DNA from: Pseudomonas cannabina
GTDB taxonomy: Bacteria > Pseudomonadota > Gammaproteobacteria > Pseudomonadales > Pseudomonadaceae
NCBI RefSeq assembly: GCF_900100365.1
Contig: NZ_FNKU01000001.1
Coordinates: forward strand, 3,162,001-3,226,000
DNA: 64,000 nt
Direction of reading: 5' to 3'
The notes under the pieces are model-generated. The model ran no database searches and was not told the DNA's origin. It was given only the letters and a program-made list of their open reading frames with translations. Within the stretch, counting starts at the first letter, position 1; every line of letters starts with the position of its first letter. Positions 45,829 to 55,499 of this stretch are shown one piece after another. The position numbers and the translations under genes are program-made.

Positions 45829-47442
45829 ATGTTACGAATCACCGAACTCAAGCTGCCGATCGATCACCCGGAAGAAGACCTGCGCGTTGCACTCTTGCAG
45901 CATCTGGGTATCGACAGCAGCGAATTGCTGGACTTCACCCTGTTCAAGCGCAGCTATGACGCGCGTAAAAAGTCCTCCGAACTGTGCTTCATCTATACCA
46001 TCGATTTTCAGGTCAGGGATGAAGAGGCCTTGCTGCGCAAGCTGGCCAATGATCGCCACGTCGGCCCTGCGCCCGACGTCAGTTACAAAGTGGTCGGTCA
46101 TGCCCCCGAAGGCCTGACCGAACGTCCGATCGTGGTCGGCTTTGGCCCGTGCGGCATCTTCGCCGGGCTGCTGCTGGCGCAGATGGGTTTCAAACCGATC
46201 ATTCTCGAGCGCGGCACCGAAGTGCGTCAGCGCACCAAGGATACCTGGGCGCTGTGGCGCAAGAACGTGCTCAACCCCGAATCCAACGTGCAGTTTGGCG
46301 AAGGCGGTGCCGGGACGTTCTCCGACGGCAAGCTGTACAGCCAGATCAAAGACCCGAAATTCATCGGCCGCAAAGTGCTGCACGAGTTCGTCAAAGCCGG
46401 CGCGCCGGAAGAAATCCTTTACGTCAGCAAACCGCACATCGGCACCTTCCGCCTGACCGGTGTCGTGGAAAACATGCGGCACCAGATCGAAGCCATGGGC
46501 GGCGAAGTGCGCTTTCAGCAGCGCGTCACCGACGTGATGATCGAAGACGGACAACTGCTCGGCGTGCAGCTGGACAGTGGCGAGCAGATCGAGTCCCGGC
46601 ACGTCATTCTGGCGCTGGGCCACAGTGCCCGCGACACCTTCCGCATGCTGCACGGTCGTGGCGTGTTCATGGAAGCCAAGCCGTTCTCGGTGGGTTTCCG
46701 CATCGAGCATCCGCAGTCGCTGATCGACCGCGCCCGCCTGGGCAAGTACGCCGGGCACCCGAAACTGGGCGCTGCCGATTACAAGCTGGTGCATCACGCC
46801 AGCAACGGCCGCTCGGTCTACAGTTTCTGCATGTGCCCCGGCGGAACTGTCGTGGCTGCGACCTCGGAGCCAGGCCGGGTGGTCACCAACGGCATGAGCC
46901 AGTATTCGCGTAACGAGCGCAATGCCAACTCAGGCATCGTGGTCGGTATTTCTCCGGAGCAGGACTACCCTGGCAGCCCGCTGGCCGGTATCGAATTGCA
47001 GGAACGCCTGGAATCCCACGCTTACCTGCTCGGCGGCAGCAGTTATGAGGCCCCGGCGCAACTGGTCGGCGACTTCATCGCGGGCCGTGCGTCGACCGCC
47101 TTGGGCAGCGTCGAACCGTCCTACAAGCCGGGTGTGAAGCTGGTGGACCTGGCCGACGCCCTGCCCGCCTTCGCCATCGAAGCCATTCGTGAAGCATTGC
47201 CCGCGTTCGACAAGCAGATCAAAGGCTTCTCGCTGCACGATGCAGTGCTGACCGGCATTGAAACCCGCACCTCGGCCCCGTTGCGTATCACGCGCGGCCC
47301 GACTCTGCAAAGCCTGAACACCAAAGGCCTGTACCCGGCCGGTGAAGGTGCTGGCTACGCGGGTGGCATTCTGTCAGCAGGCGTGGACGGCATCCGGGTT
47401 GCGGAGGCGCTGGTGCGGGACATGCTGGGGATCGAGGGCTGA
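45829..47442 (+). CDS. FAD-dependent dehydrogenase (COG2509 type)
   Basis: 537 residues. An N-terminal alpha/beta domain of about 95 residues (FTLFKRSYDARKKSSELCFI) precedes a Rossmann FAD site: PIVVGFGPCGIFAGLLLAQMG, followed by VQFGEGGAGTFSDGKLYSQ and a C-terminal YPAGEGAGYAGGILSAGVDG that contacts the flavin. It is cytoplasmic, with no signal peptide. The family is common in bacteria and annotated as an uncharacterised flavin oxidoreductase; the substrate is not known. The ATG follows a gap of about 97 bp after the lipoprotein stop. Confidence 0.85.
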   Translation: MLRITELKLPIDHPEEDLRVALLQHLGIDSSELLDFTLFKRSYDARKKSSELCFIYTIDFQVRDEEALLRKLANDRHVGPAPDVSYKVVGHAPEGLTERPIVVGFGPCGIFAGLLLAQMGFKPIILERGTEVRQRTKDTWALWRKNVLNPESNVQFGEGGAGTFSDGKLYSQIKDPKFIGRKVLHEFVKAGAPEEILYVSKPHIGTFRLTGVVENMRHQIEAMGGEVRFQQRVTDVMIEDGQLLGVQLDSGEQIESRHVILALGHSARDTFRMLHGRGVFMEAKPFSVGFRIEHPQSLIDRARLGKYAGHPKLGAADYKLVHHASNGRSVYSFCMCPGGTVVAATSEPGRVVTNGMSQYSRNERNANSGIVVGISPEQDYPGSPLAGIELQERLESHAYLLGGSSYEAPAQLVGDFIAGRASTALGSVEPSYKPGVKLVDLADALPAFAIEAIREALPAFDKQIKGFSLHDAVLTGIETRTSAPLRITRGPTLQSLNTKGLYPAGEGAGYAGGILSAGVDGIRVAEALVRDMLGIEG

Positions 47443-48378
47443 TCTGACTATCGTGCGGCGCTCTGCGTCTGACTATCATGCCGACGCTCCGCGTCGGCAT
47501 GCAGTTCGTGGCGCTCTACGTCACACAGCGGTTCTGCGATGGCAGTAATGTTTGTTTCTGACTCAGGTCACCTTTGCGCCCTTACGGCGCCCTACTTTGA
47601 AGGACCAAAGTAGGCAAAGTCCCAGCTCCGTTTCCGGCCCGACTTCGTCGGGTTCCTTCGCCCTGACACTGATCCGGGGGTCGCTGCAACGGGCCATCCA
47701 TGGCCCAGTGCAGCTTGCTCGGCGTCCTGCCTCGCATCCCCCGGATCAGTGTCAGGACTCAGCCGTCACTTACGTCGCATTCTGCGTCGTCAGTGATATC
47801 GTGATAAAAAAGCGCTTTGATTATCAACTAGCGTGCGACGCTCCGCGTCGCATGCCGTTTTGGACGCTCTGCGTCCGATCTTGAGTATGCGGCGCAGATC
47901 GGGGACGTTCCGCGTCACACAGCGGTTTTGCGATGTCAGTGATGGTTGTTCCTGGCTCAGGTCACCTTTGCGCCCTTACGGCGCCCTACTTTGAGGGACC
48001 AAAGTAGGCAAAGTCCCAGCTCCGTTTCCGGCCCGACTTCGTCGCGTTCCTTCGCCCTGACACTGATCCGGGGGCCGCCGCAACGGGCCATCCATGGCCC
48101 GGTGCAGCTTGCTCGGCGTCCTGCCTCGCATCCCCCGGATCAGTGTCAGGACTCAGCCGTCACTTACGTCGCACTCTGCGTTGTCAGTGATATCGTGATA
48201 AAAAAGCGCTTTTGTTTATGTGCAGTGACTACGGGCTAGGCATGACGCTATGTTGCAGCATAGATGTGACGCGTAGCGTCCAGAACTGCATGCCGATGCT
48301 CCGCATCGGCACGAGAGTCACGGTTGAGATTATCGTTTCCTGCGCGTGTGCAAGCCTTACACGACAATCCATCTGGCG
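47443..48378. repeat. Tandem structured intergenic repeats (394-bp period) with short hairpins
   Basis: The 995 bp between the oxidoreductase and SlyB-like genes are almost all repeat. A unit starting CTCAGGTCACCTTTGCGCCC begins at 47562 and again at 47956, 394 bp apart and nearly identical for about 240 bp. Each unit has serial hairpins: GCGCC-CTTAC-GGCGC, CTACTTTG-AAGGAC-CAAAGTAG, and a long arm CTGACACTGATCCGGGGG whose mate follows about 60 bp later, with GGGCCATCCATGGCCC between. Short ACGC/GCGT hairpins lie at 47481, 47836, 47862 and 48292. Long open frames at 47552 and 47946 come from the repeat and are not called as genes. Confidence 0.85.
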
Positions 48379-48387
48379 CAGAAAACG

Positions 48388-48420
48388 AAAAAACCCCGAG
48401 CTTTTCGGCTCGGGGTTTTG
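48388..48420. terminator. Bidirectional Rho-independent terminator
   Basis: AAACCCCGAG and CTCGGGGTTT pair around a short loop, with A-run on the left and T-run on the right, so it works in both directions. It lies 18 bp past the stop of the SlyB-like gene. Confidence 0.85.
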
Positions 48421-48437
48421 TTGTGCAGCGTTGCAGA

Positions 48438-48902
48438 TCAGTGGGTCACGCGGCTCGTGCCGTTGACGCTCATGATGCGCACGCGCTCGCCGACCCGGAA
48501 AATTTCGTTTTCCTGAACCTGCTGCACGTAGGCACGCATGCTGCCGTCGTCTTCACGCACGGTGATTTCAACACCTTGCGTGCGGGTCAGGCCTTCTTCG
48601 GCCGCTGAACCCAGCAAACCACCTGCTACAGCACCGATTACCGCTGCCACGATGCTGCCGCGACCACCGCCGATGGCGCTGCCGCCAACGCCACCAACGA
48701 CTGCACCCGCAGCGCCGCCGATTGGCGTTTTGGTGCCTTCGATCTTGACTGGACGCAGCGATTCGATGGTGCCCATGCGGACGGTCTGTACGGTCCTGGC
48801 CTCATCGCGGAAATAGGAATCGCCGGTCAGATTCGAAGCACAACCGCCCAGGGTCAATGCCAGGGCAGTGAACGAAGCAACCAGAAGAGCAGACTTGCGC
48901 AT
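48438..48902 (-). CDS. SlyB-like glycine-zipper outer membrane lipoprotein
   Basis: 154 residues from ATG 48902 (MRKSALLVASFTALALTLGG), with the lipobox LGGCA and a TGGAG ribosome site; longer starts lack both. After about 55 residues comes a glycine-zipper double helix (GAAGAVVGGVGGSAIGGGRG, IVAAVIGAVAGGLLGSAAEE), then a C-terminal beta part. This is the layout of SlyB/PcP-type lipoproteins, which in enterobacteria stabilise the outer membrane. The terminator at 48388 marks its end. Confidence 0.87.
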   Translation of the reverse strand: MRKSALLVASFTALALTLGGCASNLTGDSYFRDEARTVQTVRMGTIESLRPVKIEGTKTPIGGAAGAVVGGVGGSAIGGGRGSIVAAVIGAVAGGLLGSAAEEGLTRTQGVEITVREDDGSMRAYVQQVQENEIFRVGERVRIMSVNGTSRVTH

Positions 48903-49048
48903 AACGGTATCTCCAGAGGAACCAGTGGCCATTAGACTACCCGACAAGGGTGCTGTCACGGCCTCGGTCCCGCAAATAAAGTTCATTCAGGCGCCATACA
49001 GCGAGCGTCTATACAACGCTCAGACGGTCCGGCGGACAAAAAATTCAA

Positions 49049-49696
49049 TCAGGGCGCGAGACGCTCGCGTGTCCACTCACTGTCTACCCAACGATAGTTC
49101 AAACGATCGTGAAGGCGACTGGACCTCCCCTGCCAGAACTCGATTCGCTCAGGCAACAGACGGTAGCCACCCCAGTGCTCGGGGCAGTGTGGCTGGGTGT
49201 CTGCGAAGCGTTGTTCCGTCTGTCTGATCAGCCCTTCCAGCTCGTCACGACCGGCAATCACCCGGCTTTGCGGTGATGCCCATGCGCCCAGGCGACTGCC
49301 CAGTGGACGAACCTGGTAATACGCATCGGATTCCTGTGCGCTGACTTTCTCGACCCGACCTTCAATGCGCACCTGACGCTCCAGCGTCGGCCAGAAAAAA
49401 GTCATGGCCGCAAAGGGACGTGCAGCCAGTTGCTGGCCCTTGGCGCTTTCGTAATTGGTGAAGAAGGTGAAGCCTTGGCTATCGAGCCCTTTGAGCAGCA
49501 ACACGCGGCAGTGCGGACGCCCTTGCTCATCAACCGTTGCGAGGGTCATGGCGTTGGCCTCGACCGGCGGCTGCTCGGTTTTTACAGCTTCCTGGAACCA
49601 GGTGTGGAACAGCGCAAACGGCTCTTGCGGCGACTGCGCTTCGGTCAACCCGTCGCGAGTGTAATCACGGCGCATGTCGGCCAGAGTCTGAGTCAT
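49049..49696 (-). CDS. pdxH: Pyridoxamine 5'-phosphate oxidase
   Basis: 215 residues, standard length. FMN-binding split-barrel features: [60 protein letters not shown], and the C-terminal dimer region [15 protein letters not shown]. It oxidises pyridoxine or pyridoxamine 5'-phosphate to pyridoxal phosphate, the last step of vitamin B6 synthesis and salvage. Cytoplasmic, monocistronic by appearance. Confidence 0.95.
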   Translation of the reverse strand: MTQTLADMRRDYTRDGLTEAQSPQEPFALFHTWFQEAVKTEQPPVEANAMTLATVDEQGRPHCRVLLLKGLDSQGFTFFTNYESAKGQQLAARPFAAMTFFWPTLERQVRIEGRVEKVSAQESDAYYQVRPLGSRLGAWASPQSRVIAGRDELEGLIRQTEQRFADTQPHCPEHWGGYRLLPERIEFWQGRSSRLHDRLNYRWVDSEWTRERLAP

Positions 49697-49996
49697 GGTT
49701 TCATTCCTGCGCAGGTTTTACGTGGTGTTGGTTGTAACAGCGCTCGTCGTATACACAAGCCCGATGAGCGCAAACACAAAGCTTCTGCCCGGAGGGCGTG
49801 GGAGCTTCAGGAGGTTACGACGGCTGCGATGGGCTGCGCAGCGGCCCCAGAACTTGCCACCTCGGCTGTGTCGGGTACACCGAGACGGCTGGTTTTGCTG
49901 CCGGTTCCCGGCAGTTCGCTGACAAGTCCGCTCCTACAGAAACCTAGGTCGCGGACAAGCGAAGCGTCGCCCGGTCCGCTCACACAAGGTCAAGCC
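49697..49996. repeat. Repeat-filled gap between pdxH and the OmpA-type lipoprotein gene
   Basis: 300 bp without a gene. From 49801 to 49872 lies the GGAGCTTCAGGAGGTTACGA repeat shared with 22733-22806. From about 49944 to 49988 is a single REP-like arm (GCGAAGCGTCGCCCGGTCCG) like those at 10.9 and 59.9 kb, without a clear inverted partner. Confidence 0.65.
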
Positions 49997-51163
49997 TCAG
50001 TTACTGGCCTGGCTGTCATCCTTCTTGGCGGGCGTGGTGGCCTTGGCCGGGGCTTTGGCAGTGGTTTTGGTCGCAGCCGGTTTCTTGGCTGCTGCGGTGG
50101 TCTTGGCTGGCGCTGCTTTCTTGGCAGTACTGGCTTTGGCCGGTGCAGCTTTTTTGGCCGTGTCTTTCTTCGCCGGGGCTGCTGCTTTTTTGGCAGGCGC
50201 GGCTGGCGCAGGTACGACCGGCTTGACGTCCTGGGTGGCAACCATGACTGGCGCAACCGGCGGCAGCGCGTAACGGGCCATCAGGACGCGCATGGTGTCT
50301 TGCGGCGTCATGAGGATTTCAACGCGGCGGTTGAGTGCGCGGCCCTGCAAGCTGTCGTTCGCAGCACGCGGCATGACCGCGCCCATGCCACGCAGGCTCA
50401 GGCGATTACGCTCCAGACCACTGAGGCGGAAGATAGCGGCAACCGACTGCGCACGTTCCTGACTGATCTTCTGATTGGCGTCGGTAGGGCCGGACGTGTC
50501 GGCGTGGCCGAGAATCAGCACGGCCGTTTTCTGGTCGCCTTCGACCGCTTTGGCCAGACGAGTGATCGGACCCAAGGTGTTGGGCAGCAACATGGCCGGG
50601 CGATCCGGGTTGAACGAGCTGTCTACCGGCGCAGTGATCGCCAGCAGGTCTTCGCGACGCTCCAGCTGGAACGGGCTGTCTTTGATGGCAGCGCGCAGGC
50701 GCGGCTCGTACTCGTCCAGCCAGGCCTGAGTCACTTTCGGGTCAGGCATCGGCAGCGCTTTGGGCTCGTCCGTCTTGCCGTCGTTCGCGCCAAACGGCCA
50801 CCACCATTTGGTGTCGGTCTCCGACTTGGCGACCAGCGAAGGCGCAGCAGGCTTGTCCGCCGGTTTGCTGGCCACCGCGTCAGGTTTTGCCTGAGCGTTG
50901 TCGTTCGAGCCAAACGGCCAGTACCACGGAGCGCTGCTTTCAGAGCCCGCGGCGGGTGCCGGTGTCGCAGCGGCCTTGGCAACCGGAGCCGGTGCAGGGC
51001 CTGGTGCCGGCGCCTGTGCAGCAGCGCCAGCACCGGAAGACTCGTTGCTGGAACCGAACTGCCACCAATGGCCTCCAGTTGCAGCAGAGTCGGATTGAGG
51101 AGTTTGAGCGCAGCCGGTAACGGCGATGCACAGAGCAAGAACGAGGCTTTTATTAGACGACAT
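49997..51163 (-). CDS. OmpA-type lipoprotein with WW/PFG repeats and a histone-like Lys/Ala/Pro tail
   Basis: 388 residues from ATG 51163; lipobox VTGC then AQTPQ. Three short repeats follow: HWWQFGSSNES, WYWPFGSNDNAQ and WWWPFGANDGKT, separated by Ala/Pro linkers. The OmpA-C peptidoglycan-binding domain (about residues 150-310) has LGHADTSGPTDANQKISQER and GRALNRRVEILMTP with the expected Asp and Arg. The last 75 residues are almost only Lys, Ala, Pro and Thr (PAKKAAAPAKKDTAKKAAPA), like the AlgP/histone H1-type tails of pseudomonads, an odd ending for an envelope protein. It probably tethers outer membrane and cell wall; what the basic tail binds is unknown. Confidence 0.85.
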   Translation of the reverse strand: MSSNKSLVLALCIAVTGCAQTPQSDSAATGGHWWQFGSSNESSGAGAAAQAPAPGPAPAPVAKAAATPAPAAGSESSAPWYWPFGSNDNAQAKPDAVASKPADKPAAPSLVAKSETDTKWWWPFGANDGKTDEPKALPMPDPKVTQAWLDEYEPRLRAAIKDSPFQLERREDLLAITAPVDSSFNPDRPAMLLPNTLGPITRLAKAVEGDQKTAVLILGHADTSGPTDANQKISQERAQSVAAIFRLSGLERNRLSLRGMGAVMPRAANDSLQGRALNRRVEILMTPQDTMRVLMARYALPPVAPVMVATQDVKPVVPAPAAPAKKAAAPAKKDTAKKAAPAKASTAKKAAPAKTTAAAKKPAATKTTAKAPAKATTPAKKDDSQASN

Positions 51164-51316
51164 GGGTAACCCGCAACGGTTTTGATCAGACAAGGGAACG
51201 TGACTATGTCCGTATAACACGCATAAAGACGCAGTTGGAAAAAGAAACCGTCGTACGGTTCCGGTTACAGCCTATTAACTGACAGTCGGTATTAAACAAG
51301 CACTTATGATCGATAC

Positions 51317-52465
51317 TTACTGCAAACACTCACGCAGTTTGCCGACCAGCTTCTGCGCCCTTGGGTCCATCAGGATGTAAGGGCCCAGCGTGTTGGTGAC
51401 GAAGCCGAACGCCACTTCGTAATCCGGATCCGCGAAGCCCACCGAGCCACCTGCGCCGGGGTGCCCGAACGCCTTGGGGCCCAGGCCATACGTGGCGTTG
51501 GGCACCGTCGGCTGATCGAGCATGCAGCCCAGCCCCAGGCGAGTCGAGGTCAACAGCGTCTTGTCCTGACCGATGCTGTGTTCGCGGGTCAGCTCATTGA
51601 GCACGTCTGCTTCAAGCAGGCTGCCATCCAACAGACCATTATAGAAACCGGCCAGGCTGCGCGCATTGCCATGGCCATTCGCCGCAGGCTGCTGCATGCG
51701 ACGCCATTCAGGCTTGTTGGTGCTGGTCATGATTGAAGGCGGATTGGTGAAGGCCTTGGCGGTGATGGAAGCAGGCTCGCGCATCGTCGCTTGCAACACA
51801 CGCTGAGCGGCATCATCACCCGCATTGCCCTTGCCGCGAGCGATGTGCGCCACGCGATGGAACTGGTCATCGGCCAGCCCGACATGGAAATCCAGCCCTA
51901 GCGGACGCGAGATGCGTGCGGCAATGGACTCGCCCGGACCGCGACCGTCGGCCCGGCGCAGCATTTCGCCCACCAGCCAGCCATAGGTGATTGCCGCGTA
52001 ACCGTGCCCCTGACCCGGCGTCCACCAAGGCTCTTCAGCCGCCAGCGCCGCCGTCATGGTGCCCCACTGATAAAGCGCTTCTGCCGGCAATTGCTCGCGC
52101 AGCGCGGGCAGACCGGCCTGGTGGCAGAGCAACTGACGCAGGGTGATCGACGCCTTGCCCGCTGCAGCGAATTCCGGCCAGAGCCTGGCGACAGGTTCGT
52201 CCAGCTTCAGCTTGCCTTCTTCGACCAGTTGCAGCACCGCCACACTGGTAAAGGTCTTGGTGCAGGAAAACAGATTGGCGATGGTGTCGGTATGCCAGGC
52301 CTCGGCACCGTCCTTGTCCGCCGTACCGGCCCACAGATCGACAACCGTCTGACCACCGACCTGAATGCACAAGGCCGCGCCGCGCTCCTGGGGATCGTCA
52401 AACAGCGCTGCGAATGCTTCACGCACCGCTTCGAATTGAAGTTCGTAATGACCCTGGATCTGCAA
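51317..52465 (-). CDS. Serine esterase / beta-lactamase-fold hydrolase (EstB-like)
   Basis: 382 residues from TTG 52465 (MQIQGHYELQFEAV if initiated there), behind AGGAG at good spacing; an ATG at 52489 has no such site. The S-x-x-K motif is SCTK in ANLFSCTKTFTSVAVLQ; a Tyr follows in YAAITYGWLVGEM, and HPGAGGSVGFADP near the end takes the place of the KTG box. These are traits of class C beta-lactamase-like esterases (EstB, family VIII). No signal peptide, so cytoplasmic. Real antibiotic hydrolysis is unlikely; the natural ester is unknown. Confidence 0.85.
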   Translation of the reverse strand: MQIQGHYELQFEAVREAFAALFDDPQERGAALCIQVGGQTVVDLWAGTADKDGAEAWHTDTIANLFSCTKTFTSVAVLQLVEEGKLKLDEPVARLWPEFAAAGKASITLRQLLCHQAGLPALREQLPAEALYQWGTMTAALAAEEPWWTPGQGHGYAAITYGWLVGEMLRRADGRGPGESIAARISRPLGLDFHVGLADDQFHRVAHIARGKGNAGDDAAQRVLQATMREPASITAKAFTNPPSIMTSTNKPEWRRMQQPAANGHGNARSLAGFYNGLLDGSLLEADVLNELTREHSIGQDKTLLTSTRLGLGCMLDQPTVPNATYGLGPKAFGHPGAGGSVGFADPDYEVAFGFVTNTLGPYILMDPRAQKLVGKLRECLQ

Positions 52466-52589
52466 CGGGTGACTCCTGACTGACAGCATCAGCCTGCTGA
52501 CAGGCTAAAGGTGCATGTTCTGATAGGCGCATATTGTTCCAGCGATCGCGCGCTTTGGGAACCTATGTGAAACGCTCTTCATCTTTGCC

Positions 52590-54734
52590 TCAGGATATCT
52601 CGCGCCGAAACGGCGGCAGCGCGTTGAGAATCGCCTTGCCATAACGCTGGGTGACCACGCGGCGGTCCAGCAGCGTGATGGTGCCGCGGTCTTCTTCGGT
52701 ACGCAGCAAACGGCCGCAGGCCTGCACCAGACGCAGCGACGCATCGGGCACGGCGATTTCCATGAACGGGTTGCCGCCACGCGCCTCGATCCACTCGGCC
52801 AGCGCCGCCTCGACCGGGTCGTCCGGCACCGCGAACGGAATCTTGGCGATCACCACATGCTCGCAATACGCACCAGGCAAATCCACCCCTTCGGCAAAGC
52901 TGGCAAGTCCGAACAGCACGCTGGACTCGCCGCTGTCGACCCGCGCCTTGTGCTTGTTGAGGGTTTCCTGTTTGGACAGATTGCCCTGAATGAAGACCTG
53001 CTTGCGCCAGTCACGGTCCAGGCCGTCGAACACATCCTGCATCTGCTTGCGCGAGGAATACAGCACCAGCGTGCCTCGCGAACCTTCCACCAGACCGGGC
53101 AGGTCACGAATGATCGCAGCGGTATGGGCCACCGAGTCTCGCGGATCGGCCTTGAGGTCCGGCACCCGCAGCACGCCAGCGTCAGCATGATGGAACGGGC
53201 TCGGTACGACAGCGGTGACGGCACCTTTGGGCAGACCGGCACGCATGCGATAACGGTCGAACTTGCCCAGCGCAGTCAGCGTGGCCGAAGTCACCAGCGC
53301 ACCGTAGGCGATGTTCCACAGGTTACGGCGCAGCATTTCGGCCGCCAGAATCGGACTGGCGTTGACCTCGATATCGAACAGCGCACCGCTGTCGGCGAGC
53401 GTCAGCCAGCGCGCCATCGGCGGGCTGTCTTCCGGATCTTCGGCGGTGAAGGCGGTCCACAGCTCCCAGTTGCCGTGCGCGCGAGCCAGCAGGCTGCCGA
53501 ACAACGGATACCATTCTTCGGCCTGATGGCTGGCGATGCCGATATTGACCTCGCCGTCCATGCCTTCTTTGAGTAATTCCGTCAGGCGCGTGAACAGATC
53601 GTCCAGCCGCGCAAACCCCTTTTTCAGTTCGATACCCATCTCGCGGATGTGCTCGGGGATCACGCCGCCGACAAAACGGTGACGCGGACGCTCACGCCCC
53701 TGCATGTCTTCACCGGCACGAAAATCAGCCAGTTGCTCGCAGGCCCCGAACATGAACTGCTGGTGGCCCTTGATCTCGCGGGCCAGCTCCGGCACCTGCT
53801 CGATCAGCTTGCCCAGATCGCCGGGCAAAGGATGCTGGGCCAGCAGTTTGGCGAGGTTCTTGGCGGTCTGTTCCAGCCAGTCGGCGGTAGATTTCAATCG
53901 GGTGTAATGAGCGAAGTGGCCGATGGCCTTGTCCGGCAGATGATGGCCTTCGTCGAACACGTACAGCGTGTCTCGCGGGTCTGGCAGCACGGCGCCGCCG
54001 CCCAGCGCCAGGTCAGCCAGCACCATGTCGTGGTTGGTGACGATCACGTCGACCTTGCCCATGCCTTCGCGCGCTTTATAGAACGCGCATTGCTGGAAGT
54101 TGGGGCAATGGCGGTTGGTGCACTGGCTGTGATCGGTGGTCAGACGCGCCCAGTCCTGATCGGCAAGTTCCTGAGGCCAGCTGTCACGGTCGCCGTCCCA
54201 TTTATTGCCGGCCAGCTTCTGCAACATGCTGGTGAACAGCTTCTGGCTGGCTTCATCGACCTCGATCTTGAAGCCTTCTTCTTCGAACAGCTGCGCGGTC
54301 GCGTTGGTCGCGTCACTTTCCTGCAGCAGCATGTCGAGTTTGGACAGGCACATATAGCGGCCGCGCCCCTTGGCCAGGGCGAAGGTGAAGTTCAGGCCGC
54401 TGTTGCGCATCAGGTCTGGCAGATCCTTGTAGACGATCTGCTCCTGCAGCGCGACGGTGGCTGTGGCAATGACCAGTCGCTTGCCCGCGGCCTTGGCCGT
54501 CGGAATCGACGCAATGGCATAGGCCACGGTCTTGCCGGTGCCGGTGCCCGCCTCGACCGCGACCACGGCCGGGTCGCCCGAACGACGCCCCTCTTCATCG
54601 GTATCAATGTCCCCCAGCACCCTGGCGACTTCAGCGATCATCAATCGCTGGCCATAGCGCGGCTTGAGACTCTTGGCTTCGAGGAAACGCGAGTAAGCGC
54701 CCTGGATCTGGGTTTTGAGTTCGGTACTGATCAT
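52590..54734 (-). CDS. dinG: ATP-dependent DNA helicase DinG
   Basis: 714 residues, close to E. coli DinG. Walker A is EAGTGTGKTVAYAIAS, the DExH box is DEGHHLPDKA, and four cysteines for the iron-sulfur cluster are in RYMCLSK and QCTNRHCPNFQQCAF. C-terminal motifs include LFGLASFAEGVDLPGAYC and LVQACGRLLRTEEDRG. It is a 5'-3' XPD-like helicase that resolves R-loops and replication-transcription conflicts, often under SOS control; I see no clear LexA box in the short upstream gap. Confidence 0.93.
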   Translation of the reverse strand: MISTELKTQIQGAYSRFLEAKSLKPRYGQRLMIAEVARVLGDIDTDEEGRRSGDPAVVAVEAGTGTGKTVAYAIASIPTAKAAGKRLVIATATVALQEQIVYKDLPDLMRNSGLNFTFALAKGRGRYMCLSKLDMLLQESDATNATAQLFEEEGFKIEVDEASQKLFTSMLQKLAGNKWDGDRDSWPQELADQDWARLTTDHSQCTNRHCPNFQQCAFYKAREGMGKVDVIVTNHDMVLADLALGGGAVLPDPRDTLYVFDEGHHLPDKAIGHFAHYTRLKSTADWLEQTAKNLAKLLAQHPLPGDLGKLIEQVPELAREIKGHQQFMFGACEQLADFRAGEDMQGRERPRHRFVGGVIPEHIREMGIELKKGFARLDDLFTRLTELLKEGMDGEVNIGIASHQAEEWYPLFGSLLARAHGNWELWTAFTAEDPEDSPPMARWLTLADSGALFDIEVNASPILAAEMLRRNLWNIAYGALVTSATLTALGKFDRYRMRAGLPKGAVTAVVPSPFHHADAGVLRVPDLKADPRDSVAHTAAIIRDLPGLVEGSRGTLVLYSSRKQMQDVFDGLDRDWRKQVFIQGNLSKQETLNKHKARVDSGESSVLFGLASFAEGVDLPGAYCEHVVIAKIPFAVPDDPVEAALAEWIEARGGNPFMEIAVPDASLRLVQACGRLLRTEEDRGTITLLDRRVVTQRYGKAILNALPPFRREIS

Positions 54735-54841
54735 TGGCTTCGGTTCGGGGGCACGACTAAAAAGGCTGGATAAATTTTCAGTGGTTCTGAGTGGGCGCTA
54801 TCATAGCGCGCTAAATCCATCCGCGCAGAACGGAGTGTCCG

Positions 54842-55306
54842 ATGACTGCTTTTTCCGCTATTTATACGCTGCATGTGCTGGCTGCCCTGATCTGGGTTGG
54901 CGGCATGTTTTTCGCCTGGATGGTCTTGCGTCCAGCCGTCATTGCAGCACTTGAAGGCCCGTCCCGCTTGAAAGTGTGGGTCCAGGTGTTTCCGCGCTTC
55001 TTTGTCTGGGTGTGGGCGACCATCGTGATCCTGCCGGTCACCGGCATCGGCATGATCCAGATGAACTTCAGCGGCTTTGAAACCGCGCCACGCTACGTGC
55101 AGATCATGATGGGCCTGTACGTGGTCATGGTCGCGCTGTTTCTTCGTATCCATTCATTGCAATTGCCGGACCTGCGCCGTGCAGTGGACGCAGAACAGTG
55201 GGCGGAAGGCGCAGCGGCACTTGGTCATATCCGAAGGCTGGTCGGTTTCAACCTGATCATCGGTCTGGCCGTGGTCGTGCTGGCGGCGGCGCGTCCGGAC
55301 TTTTGA
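54842..55306 (+). CDS. CopD-like four-helix inner membrane protein
   Basis: 154 residues with four membrane helices: residues 5-27 (YTLHVLAALIWVGGMFFAW), 48-70, 82-102 and 130-150. A His in TLHVLAALIWVGG and another in RIHSLQL could bind haem or metal, as in the CopD/HemJ-like group. The ACGGAG site precedes the ATG. It is divergent from dinG with about 107 bp between. Pseudomonas relatives are annotated only as CopD family or conserved membrane protein. Confidence 0.8.
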   Translation: MTAFSAIYTLHVLAALIWVGGMFFAWMVLRPAVIAALEGPSRLKVWVQVFPRFFVWVWATIVILPVTGIGMIQMNFSGFETAPRYVQIMMGLYVVMVALFLRIHSLQLPDLRRAVDAEQWAEGAAALGHIRRLVGFNLIIGLAVVVLAAARPDF

Positions 55307-55499
55307 GACGAAACGGAACATCACAAGGCACCGGGGTGACATCGCGCACAGCTAACGGGCAGATTCCTGCCTGTTCGGTCATGTTCTTGACCTGATATCC
55401 ATGGCTTTCAACACTTTGAAACACTTTGGCATGCGCTGTGCAAACGTTTGCGATCAGCCGTATGCGGTCGACGGTACGCGATCATAAAAAGGAGTTTCA

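Noticed and set aside
47552..48239. Two similar forward frames of about 100 residues in the tandem repeat
   Set aside because: They follow the repeat, not codon logic; stems in the DNA change in pairs, and the third copy does not keep the frame.
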